Source of the DNA: Sergeia podlipaevii
Taxonomy: Eukaryota > Euglenozoa > Kinetoplastea > Trypanosomatida > Trypanosomatidae
Reading direction: 5' to 3'
Length of the DNA: 56,881 nucleotides
Assembly (NCBI GenBank): GCA_030849805.1
Contig: JASANZ010002155.1
Location: 1-56,881 of the forward strand
In this document: positions 48,728 through 56,881 of the stretch, one piece after another
How the letters are laid out: each line of letters starts with the position of its first letter
Position numbering within the stretch: position 1 is the first letter of the stretch
The notes under the pieces: model-generated
What the model was told of the DNA's origin: nothing
What the model saw: only the letters and a program-made list of their open reading frames with translations
Database searches by the model: none
Translations under genes and position numbers: made by a program

Positions 48728-50683
48728 TTAAAGAGAGGAAGACCATACATCCTTTAGAAAGCGCTCCTCCTCTTCAAGCTTGCGAAGAAACCGCTTAGCT
48801 TCATCCTCGCTCATGCCGCCTTCCTTCTGTGCAATAGCAAGAAGTTCAGCCTCCACATCCCTAGCCATGCGCTTTGCATCACCACAGATGTACAGGTTAC
48901 CTCCGTCGTTCAGGATCCTCCACACCTCAGGCCCGCGAGACTTGATTCGATGTTGCACGTACACCTTATCAGCCTGTTCACGGCTGTAGGCCACATCCAC
49001 GTCAGACAAAATACCATTCTGCAAAGCGCTCGTGGAGAGCTCCTTGTAAATATGATCTTCCTCACGACGGCGGCAGCCAAAGAAAAGGATACCGGGGCCA
49101 AGTTCAGCGTTCTTCTTCTTCCACGCCATGCGGCGCTTGATAAAGCCAATGAATGGCGCCACGCCAGTGCCAGGGCCGACCATGATAACAGGACGATCCT
49201 TGTGACGGAGAGGAAGATGGAAGGTGGACTTGCGCACAAACACTGGCACACGGTCACTCTCCTTCAGATTCTTCAGCATCGTAGTACAGAGGCCACCTTC
49301 CACGTACGCGACTGTAATGCCTACCTCAGTCGGGGTTTCGAGCATGTCGGAGGATATGGAGAAGTACCGTGGCGCGATGCGAGGCATTAGCTCAAGAAAA
49401 AACTCCAACGGTACCTTCGCGGAATCAAACTTGCGTAGAAACCCGTGCACCGTACGCAGTTTACCGTTCAGTTTCGTGTACTCCTTTTGCGACTCTGGGT
49501 TCACACGTAAAATGCGAAGGAGCTCTTCCTTCTGCTGAGGATCGGTGCAGTAGTGAGCGAAGGCGCGAAGCGTGGACTTCTTCGGTGGGCCTGCGAGGTC
49601 AATGTACCACTTCAGTGCGGTGCGGATTGTCACCCGCGCAGGAAAGACGTTCTTGAGGGTCTTGATATGTTGAAGAGAAAACACCTTCTCAGCATCCGCG
49701 TCAGACAAGCCAAGAACACGAAGGTAGTCGTTGACGATGGCATCCTGGTTGTGAGGAAGGATGCCGAGGTGATCGCCCGCTTGGTAAGAGATGATCGTAT
49801 CACTTAGGTTGAAACTGATACCACAGGTACTGCGCGTCGTGCTGCCAGCAAGAAGCTCCTCGTTCTGAGTCACAGGCAGCCATACAGGCAGCTTCTGCGT
49901 CGGCTCAAGAACAGACGCAGTTTTTGGAAAGCACAACGGGGCGGGCTGCTCTTCCCAGTACTTGAGACGGCATTCAGGCTCCGCCGGCTCCTCAGTGGCT
50001 GCTTTAATAGTAATATGTAGAGCGCTGCCAATCACTGGCCACAAGTCACGACGCCACTCATCGAACTCCTCCTCAAGCAGGCCGTTACCGGAATCACCAC
50101 AGTGAAGACCGTAAATGCGCTCTGCTCCGAGTTCGTCAAAACGGCGGTCCATCACAATGCCTTCCTCGCAAAAGTACTTGTACTGTCGGTCACCCAAGGC
50201 AAACACCGCGTACTTCATATTAGCAAGTTCCTCTCCAGGCTGCCGGGCATCATCCACAATGTAATCGTGGAAGTCCTTCATTGAGTCCGTTGGCTCACCT
50301 TCACCATAGGTAGCGCAGATTAACACCACTACCGACTCTGTCTCAAGATCGACAGCGTTGTAGTTCTCCGTGTCGCACAGCTGCATGGGCACGCCCAGCC
50401 TCGTTCCCTCACGCGATAGTGTCTTTGCAAACATTTCTGCTGTTCCTGTCTGAGATCCAAAGAGCACCAACACATGCTTACCGTTTGCACCAGAACCACT
50501 ACCGCCAGCGACACCTGTGTCGTTGTTGGCGCTGTTGCATGCCACGTCAAATGAGTTGGCAGTCGAGGAAGGAGAGGATACTGCTTTTGCGGTATCACCT
50601 GAGTTCAGTTTCTTTGTTACAAAGAAATAAAGAATGCCAGCAACCACCACCACGATGGTGCAGACGGCATAGATCATCGACAT
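48728..50683 (-). CDS. NADPH-cytochrome P450 reductase
   Basis: A 651-aa diflavin reductase that passes electrons from NADPH through FAD and FMN to P450s and other heme proteins, normally at the ER. Residues 5-22 form an N-terminal membrane anchor, followed by a low-complexity linker to about 68. The FMN domain (70-220) has GSQTGTAE (76-83), ATYGEGEPTDS and LGDRQY. The FAD domain has RYFSISS (439-445) and GLCTTML (464-470), and the NADPH-binding part has GPGTGVAPFIGF (503-514). The C-terminal DVWSSSL carries the conserved Trp that stacks on FAD. Length and domain order are normal for the family. In trypanosomatids likely partners include sterol C14-demethylase (CYP51). Confidence 0.93.
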   Translation of the reverse strand: MSMIYAVCTIVVVVAGILYFFVTKKLNSGDTAKAVSSPSSTANSFDVACNSANNDTGVAGGSGSGANGKHVLVLFGSQTGTAEMFAKTLSREGTRLGVPMQLCDTENYNAVDLETESVVVLICATYGEGEPTDSMKDFHDYIVDDARQPGEELANMKYAVFALGDRQYKYFCEEGIVMDRRFDELGAERIYGLHCGDSGNGLLEEEFDEWRRDLWPVIGSALHITIKAATEEPAEPECRLKYWEEQPAPLCFPKTASVLEPTQKLPVWLPVTQNEELLAGSTTRSTCGISFNLSDTIISYQAGDHLGILPHNQDAIVNDYLRVLGLSDADAEKVFSLQHIKTLKNVFPARVTIRTALKWYIDLAGPPKKSTLRAFAHYCTDPQQKEELLRILRVNPESQKEYTKLNGKLRTVHGFLRKFDSAKVPLEFFLELMPRIAPRYFSISSDMLETPTEVGITVAYVEGGLCTTMLKNLKESDRVPVFVRKSTFHLPLRHKDRPVIMVGPGTGVAPFIGFIKRRMAWKKKNAELGPGILFFGCRRREEDHIYKELSTSALQNGILSDVDVAYSREQADKVYVQHRIKSRGPEVWRILNDGGNLYICGDAKRMARDVEAELLAIAQKEGGMSEDEAKRFLRKLEEEERFLKDVWSSSL

Positions 50684-52080
50684 AGCGGCAATTTAACCTT
50701 GACTATCTCTCTCTCACTATATATTGACACAACAACAGTACAAAAAAAAAATACAGGAGATCTCCACGAGTTAATCCTTAATGACAACAATAGCAAAAAC
50801 GGACTGTGCTATCTACCCTTTGTGAGTGAGTGCGTGAGTAATAACCTATTCTTTACCAGTCGAAAAGGAATACTTCGAAAGAGAGCTTTAAACAATTATA
50901 ATAATATTAATAATATGATTGAAACAAATGACAGTAACAAGAAAAAAAAACTATCAATAATGATATACATATATAATAAAAATAATAATAATATAAAAAG
51001 AGACAACAAAAAGGATGATTTTCCCTCCATTATTAAGTGTGCAACAAAAATACATCTAATGCAGATAAAATGAAGAAAGTATGCTGAGAAGTCAGCTTTT
51101 TCAACAGAAAGAAAAAAAAAAGAAAAACAGTATTTATATTTTTTTGAACAAGATCGTTCCAGAAACATGTCCTATTAAAAGCACCATCTTCACAATCCTG
51201 TCGCCAAACTCCAAGCCTAAATGCATGTCTCAGGTAGTTCTTGTATATCAATATATATATTGACACGCCCATCCGTGCTCATCTCTTCCGAACAACAAAA
51301 AAAAAGAATGAAAAAAAACTGCTTGTAGTGACCGGTCAGACATGAAAAGCAGCAAACCAACACCAGCACACAAACTAAGGAATGAAAAAGTTTTAGAACA
51401 CACTTCAGCAGTCATCCACATCACGCTTCTTCACGCCAGGGGGGGGGGGGGGGGGGTAAGTAGAAAAGGAAAAAAACGAATGAATATCAACGGCACCAAT
51501 CGGATACATGGATGACCAGATAAGATGAACAGCACTAAACTGCCAGCCTACCGCCTTTCACACAAACGTCAATTTACTACCGCTGACAAAATCATCGCCC
51601 AACACAGTCGACAGACTGTGCTTCACTGGTACAGCATGAAAATAAAGGGGGAAACAAGTTCATAATGGCTTCTGCATCTCCCATTACTACTCTTTTCGTT
51701 GAAAGAGCACATTCATAAGCGCGTCTACCATCACGTCAAAAAAAAAAAATCAGCGTTGCGAAATACGTACATATGAAAAGGCAAATAAGCAAAAACATAA
51801 TGAAAATAAGAAACAACTATAATATAAGCACATCCCTTCAATAAAAGCACGCAGACAGCTGTACAACCAACACATTTTATGCTGGGCTGCTGTGTAGCCA
51901 CAGCTATTTGACACACACACACATATATATATGTAGGATCTTCAATATAAATACATACACATCCGCCCACTGCTGCAAAATGACAATAAGAATAAAAATA
52001 ATAAGAACATTATGCATTATAATATATAAACACATAACAGAGCAACAAAAGTGTTGGTATCACCATCCGCTGGGTACTTC
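50684..52080. other. Gene-free spacer of about 1.4 kb
   Basis: AT-rich; contains an AAT-rich tract near 50890-50995, a G18 run at 51439-51456 and TA repeats near 51924-51932. No gene seen. Confidence 0.55.
51439..51456 (+). repeat. G18 homopolymer
   Basis: Eighteen consecutive G on the plus strand, the longest homopolymer in the window. It reads C18 in the minus-strand transcript. Its exact length may be uncertain for sequencing reasons. Confidence 0.85.
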
Positions 52081-52945
52081 TCAAAATGCATCTCCAATAC
52101 AAAACACAAAAACAACAGCAAAAAAAGGTGTCAAAAAAAAATAAAAAAAGACAGTGCATAAAATAATAATAATAATAATAAAATGCGGGAGCATTACATA
52201 CGAATGTTGCTCCAGCGGGCAGCTGAACTCACCTCTACAAGATATTACACCGCAGCCCACATCAGACGTAAAGGTTTCCGCGGCAGTATTCACCACTACC
52301 GCATTGCCCGGGCACCAGTACGGGATGCACCTACAAAAAAAAAACTTCCTTGGCGATGCTCAACAGCTCTAGATTCTTGAATGTATGCAAAGAGCACTGC
52401 AGCGAGCTTTGCATGTTCTTGTGTGAAAGATCCGCGTACCGCAGGTTGGGCATGTCCATCCCAGTCCAGACAGGCAGGCTCCCGCACGCAGCGGTGTGGT
52501 GGATGTACAGTTGCTCAATACCCATCATGTAGCGCCACTTGTCGGGAAGAGAGCCTTTGAGCGAGGTGTAGCTCAGGTTCAGAACGCGCAGGGTCGACAA
52601 CTTATATAAATCTTCTTGAAAGGTGCCGCGTATGCCAATGTTGTCGGAAAGGTCAAGCGCCGCGACCTGAATCGAACCAGCGTCACTGATCGCCATCCAC
52701 AGGTTCCCCTCGAGACCGCGGTCACGGAGGTCCACGTGCACGCCGTCGTCCTCGCACGTGATTCCATCCCACGTGCAGTATCCATCTCCGGTCCAGTTGG
52801 ACTGCAGGGTAGGGAATGCATTGCGGATACTGTAGAGCATGTTGTAGGTTGGCTGAGACCACTTGAGGGACTCAACATCGATGACTGCCGTGCTGAGCAC
52901 GAGCAGCAGTACTGCCATGAGCGGCGGCAGAAGGGTGCGGGACAT
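52081..52945 (-). pseudogene. PSA-like leucine-rich surface protein, shortened and frameshifted
   Basis: From the ATG at 52945 a 204-aa frame encodes a signal peptide (about 1-26, MSRTLLPPLMAVLLLVLSTA), the PSA-type N-cap with YCTWDGITC, and LRRs such as LRVLNLSYTSLKGSLP. It then stops at TAG at 52331-52333 just after an A10 run (T10 in sense, 52335-52344). The family's Cys block (FCGCIP in the neighbour) continues in another frame as FFCRCIP, and the shifted frame stays open to 52081. So a homopolymer length change broke the frame, or it is a sequencing error. The left part is almost identical to the third module of the neighbour and the right part to its first visible module. A functional short secreted form of 204 aa cannot be ruled out. 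Confidence 0.7.
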
Positions 52946-54277
52946 GTTGACGCTGCTACTGTGGTGGGTGTGATGGCGTGGCAGTAGTTAACTTGGGTGT
53001 CCTTTGCAGCGCAAAATGCACACGGAATGCTGGCGGTGCAGAAACAAAGCAAATAATAGAAAGAAATAAATAAATAAAACGTGGAATAGTAGAACATAGC
53101 AGCAATCATGAGGGATACTACCGAAACGCATGCAAGTGCGTTGGCGCAGAGTAACACGTACAGTGGGCTCAGTGCACAACACCCTTGCCTTGGAGCCTAT
53201 GTGTGCTGATATCTATGGCTGTATCGCACATTATAACGTGGCAGATGCTATCAAGCTGTTTTTGTTTCCGATAACTTTCATAAAGAGACGTAATAAAAAG
53301 AAGTACTCTCCGTGTGATATGTATTCTGTTTTCTTCCCATTTACCACGCACACACACACATATATATATCCTCTTTGACATCAATAATCACCAAGAGAAT
53401 TCGGCTTTACCTCCACGATTTGACAGCAGCAACCCAAGTTGCATTCCAAGTGCTGTTGGTCTCCGCTATTGTTGCGCATGAGACTACATTTCATTTTCTC
53501 TTTAGGTTATAGAGAGCACAAAAAAAGAGGTAAAAAATTATTTTTTTTGAAGGGTAGCACTGCGTGAAACCTTTTTTCCTGACATCAACTCAACTCGTAC
53601 AAGCAGAACTTCACCGAAAATAAATGTTTTAAAACTGTGCAAGCATAGAGAATGAATCAATCGAGAAAAGAACGAGTTCACAGAACTCATCCCGTTTATT
53701 CCGTTGTGTAAGAGTAGAATATATCAACCACTCTTTTCTGTTAATTATTGTTATTACTGTTGAAAGCGTCAATTAACACTTGAAAAAAAAAAATTCTAAA
53801 AGAATGCTCTGTTTTGTGTTAAATGAGGGTCGGGAATACAGTGTCAACTATACAAATGCGATAAATAGAATCCAAAATTTGATGCAATCCACGCGCTCTT
53901 ATTTTTCTTAAAAAAAAAACGAAACAGTCATGTGAAAAAGCACAGTGGCAAAAATGAACAAGTCAAAAATATTAAAAAAAAAACGGCGGAATCGACGGCA
54001 TGTGAAGCTGAATCAGCGTTCCATCCTAAAAGAGAAGCATGCCAGTGATCCAAAAATAATTTTTGTATCTTCTTTCACTCACCATTACAACTATAAAGGG
54101 CAATGCGTGAACTGATTGGGCATGTGTCGCGATTAAAATGCTGACACATATACTTATTATATATATATAAAGAGAGAGGGAGAGACACACACACACGCAC
54201 AGAAAGGTAGGTGTGCTTTGAAATACTTACAGCACAACTCCAGCTACACTACCGCAGAGTTGCAACTACATTGATAA

Positions 54278-54302
54278 ATATATATATATATATATATATA
54301 TA
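54278..54302 (+). repeat. TA dinucleotide microsatellite
   Basis: About 12 TA units immediately before the first copy of the 133-bp direct repeat. Confidence 0.85.
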
Positions 54303-54570
54303 AACCACTAATCCAAATGCTCCGACGCACATTCGCTACAAGTCATTTACATGGTTCCCATTCAAATACCAAAAAAGGAAAGCGGAAATGAAAAGAGAAC
54401 CAAGTGGGAAAATGTTATTTGCTAACCTCTCCCNAAATAAACCACTACTCTAAATGCTCCGACGCACATTCGCTACAAGTCATTTACATGGTTCCCATTC
54501 AAATACCAAAAAAGGAAAGCGTAAATGAAAAGAGAACCAAGTGGGAAAATGTTATTTGCTAACCTCTCCC
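54301..54570. repeat. 133-bp direct repeat flanking a single N
   Basis: 54301-54433 and 54438-54570 match at an offset of 137 nt with only a few substitutions. The N at 54434 and AAA separate them. The arrangement looks like two contig ends that overlap but were joined without collapsing. Confidence 0.85.
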
Positions 54571-54920
54571 TCCCAAAAAAAAAAAAGAAAACGGGGCACC
54601 CGCTGCAGCCAACGCACTCTGAACTTCAATTTATCCGTCAATGCGCAAAAACAAAAAAAACCTAATCATTCACTCTTAAAATGTTCAGCAATATGCATAT
54701 AAAAAATTATATAGTAAGGGAAACAAAAAAGAAAAAAAACAACAGCAGCAACACAACTTTAAATGCACAAAACAAAAAATCATCCCTGATTCCCGATACC
54801 AAAAAAAAAAAAAAAATGAACTCGTACAAACCAACATCCGTTCACCATGTACGAATTTAGTACTATACAATTTTGCCTTCATTTTCGTTTTACTGCTTTT
54901 GATGCGTTTCAACGCGCTCA

Positions 54921-56881
54921 TTACTGACGCACACCTGCACAATCCCCAGCGGGGTTACAGATCCTCTCCTTGCATTCAGGGTACCTCACTCCAGCCTCAC
55001 TCGCTGCATCCATCAGAACGCTATTGATTCGCCAGGCGGATGGAATACAGCCACAAAACTCATTCTCGGTGATGTTGAGGAACTCAAGGTCCGTGAAGGT
55101 GGCCCACAGAAACTCAAGCGAGCCATGCATGTTGTTATGTGAAAGATCCGCGTACCGCAGGTTGGGCATGTCCACCCCAGTCCAGACAGGCAGGCTCCCG
55201 CACGCAGCGGTGTGGTGAATGCGCAGGGTTCTCAGAGTCCTCATGCCGCGCCACTCAGTCGGAATGGGTCCCCACAGCGACGTGTGGCTGAGGTCGAGCG
55301 TGCGCAGATATGACAGAAAACCCCAGTTGGCGTCGAACGATCCCACAACACCGCTGTTGTTTGACAGATCGACGCATGTCACAGTGACATACGGCGCCTC
55401 CTTCACATTGACAACAGGCATGTTTCCAGCGATGGCCCTTCCGCTCACATTCACTGACACGTCACCGTTCGATTCGCATATAACCCCATTCCACGCGCAG
55501 TACTCCTGTCCCTGCCATGAATCCGCAAGGGACGGAAACGCCTCACGGAAGGCTTGAAGGAAACGAAAGGTGTACATGTTAAACTGCGGCGGCTTAATAG
55601 TTGGCGGCGGTGTCGGTGGAGCCGGAGTGCTGGTTGTGCTCGTGGTCGTCGTCGTAGTTGTGGTTGTAGTGGTGGTAGTCGTGGTGTTAGGGATGTTGGG
55701 GGTATCAGGGCACTCCTCCACGTCGCCACACTTGTTTAACGTGCACGTCGCTGAATCGCCAGCCGCGGTCTGCTTGGCAGCGTCCACGAGCACGGTGTTC
55801 TGGTTCCACTCGGATGGGACGCAGCCGCAGATGCTGTTGCCTGCGAGGTTGAGCGACTCAAGGTGGGTGAATGTGCTCCAGAGTCGCGAAAGAGACCCGT
55901 GCATGTTGTTGCTCGAGAAGTCAGCGATGCGCAGGCCGGTCATCTTCCAGCTGCTCCAGTTGGGCAGGCTCTTGCACACGGCGGTGTGGTGGATGTACAC
56001 CTCCTCGAGGGCCCTCATCGTGAACCAGACGTCGGGGATCGCGCCGCGCAGCGAGGTGTAGCTTAGATTCAGCGTGCGCAGCTGCACAAGGAACATCCAG
56101 TTCTCGTCAAACGGGCCCGTGATGCCAAGGTTGTCCGACAGGTCAATCGACACGACCTTGATCAGCGATTCCGGCACGCCACACAACGGGAGGCTCCCCT
56201 CGAGCCCGCTGCTGCGCAGGTTCACGTGCACCTCCTCGCCGTCGCACTGGACACCCTTCCAGTCGCAGTACTGATCCCCCGTCCACTTGGGCTGCAGGGC
56301 TGGCAACGCATCCGTGAAGCCGTGCAGGAACTTGTACGTCGCCGCATCCCACACATTAGGCGGGAGACTGGTGCTGGTAGTTGTTGTTGTTGTGCTCGTG
56401 GTCATCGTCGTAGTTGTGGTTGTAGTCGTGGTAGTCGGGGTGTTAGGGATGTTGGGGGTATCAGGACAATACTCAAAGTTTTCGTGATGGCACGCGTTGG
56501 CGGAGTTACACGTGCCGACATCGTACGCAGGAGTATTGAGAACCGCTTCCATCAACACCTCGTTGGTGTACCACGTGTATGGGACGCAGCCGCAGAACTG
56601 GTTGCCAGTAACGTTGAACGACTCCAGGTTGAACCTGCCCCAGCGTCGCGGAAGAGACCCGTGCATGTTGTTGCTCGAGAGGTCGACCATGCGCAGCCGT
56701 GCCATTGTCTGAACGTTCCACTTTGGCAGGCTCTCGCACGCAGCGGTGTGGTGGATGTACAGTTGCTCAATACCCATCATGTAGCGCCAGTTGTCGGGAA
56801 GAGAGCCTTTGAGCGAGGTGTAGCTCAGGTTCAGAACGCGCAGGGTCGACAACTTATATAAATCTTCTTGAAAGGTGCCGC
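54921..56881 (-). CDS. PSA-like leucine-rich surface/secreted protein, multi-module (5' end outside window)
   Basis: The frame is open to the right edge, so the N-terminus is missing; at least 653 residues are inside. It has three modules of the promastigote-surface-antigen type. Each complete one has an N-cap (TGDQYCDWKGVQC; QGQEYCAWNGVIC), about four LRRs of 24 residues (LRTLNLSYTSLRGAIPDVW, LEEVYIHHTAVCKSLPNW and LRIADFSSNNMHGSL) and a Cys cap (ICGCVP; FCGCIP). Thr-rich linkers, with CPDTPNIPNT before them, separate the modules (about 56360-56455 and 55600-55715). PSA proteins act at the parasite surface or are released, and LRRs mediate binding to host or vector molecules. The C-terminus ends CNPAGDCAGVRQ without a hydrophobic tail, so no GPI signal is seen; this copy may be secreted. 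Confidence 0.85.
   Translation of the reverse strand, partial: GTFQEDLYKLSTLRVLNLSYTSLKGSLPDNWRYMMGIEQLYIHHTAACESLPKWNVQTMARLRMVDLSSNNMHGSLPRRWGRFNLESFNVTGNQFCGCVPYTWYTNEVLMEAVLNTPAYDVGTCNSANACHHENFEYCPDTPNIPNTPTTTTTTTTTTMTTSTTTTTTSTSLPPNVWDAATYKFLHGFTDALPALQPKWTGDQYCDWKGVQCDGEEVHVNLRSSGLEGSLPLCGVPESLIKVVSIDLSDNLGITGPFDENWMFLVQLRTLNLSYTSLRGAIPDVWFTMRALEEVYIHHTAVCKSLPNWSSWKMTGLRIADFSSNNMHGSLSRLWSTFTHLESLNLAGNSICGCVPSEWNQNTVLVDAAKQTAAGDSATCTLNKCGDVEECPDTPNIPNTTTTTTTTTTTTTTTSTTSTPAPPTPPPTIKPPQFNMYTFRFLQAFREAFPSLADSWQGQEYCAWNGVICESNGDVSVNVSGRAIAGNMPVVNVKEAPYVTVTCVDLSNNSGVVGSFDANWGFLSYLRTLDLSHTSLWGPIPTEWRGMRTLRTLRIHHTAACGSLPVWTGVDMPNLRYADLSHNNMHGSLEFLWATFTDLEFLNITENEFCGCIPSAWRINSVLMDAASEAGVRYPECKERICNPAGDCAGVRQ
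55600..55715 (+). repeat. GTN-type (Thr-coding) repeat linker between LRR modules
   Basis: The plus strand is dense in GTC/GTG/GTT triplets; on the coding strand these are ACN Thr codons giving runs of 10 or more Thr. A similar block lies near 56360-56455. These linkers are probably O-glycosylated or phosphoglycosylated, as in related surface proteins. Confidence 0.75.

Larger units (their letters stand above)
52946..54920. other. Gene-free spacer of about 2 kb with an assembly-type duplication
   Basis: AT-rich; contains a TA repeat at 54278-54302 and a 133-bp near-identical direct repeat around the only N of the window. No gene supported. Confidence 0.6.

Noticed and set aside
55600..56455. 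Regularly spaced repeats suggesting a CRISPR-like array
   Set aside because: These are LRR modules and Thr-codon linkers inside a coding frame of a eukaryote.
56226..56861. 211-aa open frame on the plus strand
   Set aside because: It is antisense to the PSA-like gene; its Val- and Ser-Cys-Gly-rich parts are the reverse of Thr codons.

Overview
The window reads as nuclear chromosome sequence from a trypanosomatid protist (Kinetoplastea), probably an insect or monoxenous relative of Leishmania rather than Leishmania itself; the genus is left open. The reasons are these. Every convincing gene lies on the minus strand as one uninterrupted coding block, as in a kinetoplastid polycistronic unit. 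There are no introns. Spacers of 0.3-2.1 kb are AT-rich and full of microsatellites. Polypyrimidine-AG trans-splice acceptors can be seen just upstream of several ATGs. The gene content includes kinetoplastid families: PSA-like leucine-rich surface proteins, a BILBO1-like protein, an oligopeptidase B-like peptidase, and large low-complexity proteins.

Transcription runs from right to left. In that order the genes are: a PSA-like LRR surface protein cut by the right edge (54921-56881); a shortened, frameshifted PSA-like copy (52081-52945); NADPH-cytochrome P450 reductase (48728-50683); a BILBO1-like coiled-coil protein (45163-46614); a 2324-aa MORN-containing protein (36428-43402); an unknown 1244-aa protein (31204-34938); a J-domain protein with possible PDZ-like segments (29304-30647); phenylalanine-4-hydroxylase (27320-28684); a large oligopeptidase B-like protein (22642-26214); an unknown 356-aa protein (20915-21985); a RING-finger coiled-coil protein (19066-20493); a DDX10/Dbp4-type DEAD-box helicase (15891-18479); COQ2 prenyltransferase (13659-15137); tryptophan 2,3-dioxygenase (11226-12638); a 1180-aa LRR protein (5654-9196); and a tandem array of at least four Cof-type HAD hydrolases (1-4755).

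Several genes concern aromatic amino acid or redox metabolism (phenylalanine hydroxylase, tryptophan dioxygenase, ubiquinone prenyltransferase, P450 reductase). Kinetoplastid clusters are usually not functional operons, so this grouping may be chance. The most notable points are a catalytically complete tryptophan 2,3-dioxygenase in a lineage generally thought to lack kynurenine metabolism; a PSA-like copy that looks like a recombinant between two LRR modules and then frameshifted in an A10/T10 run; poly-G tracts that all lie on one strand; a 40-bp perfect AT palindrome in the predicted helicase 5' UTR; and a 133-bp duplication flanking the only N, which looks like an assembly join.

Several starts were moved inward because the longest open frame begins at a non-ATG codon or upstream of a predicted splice acceptor. 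No tRNA, rRNA, CRISPR array or transposon was recognised.
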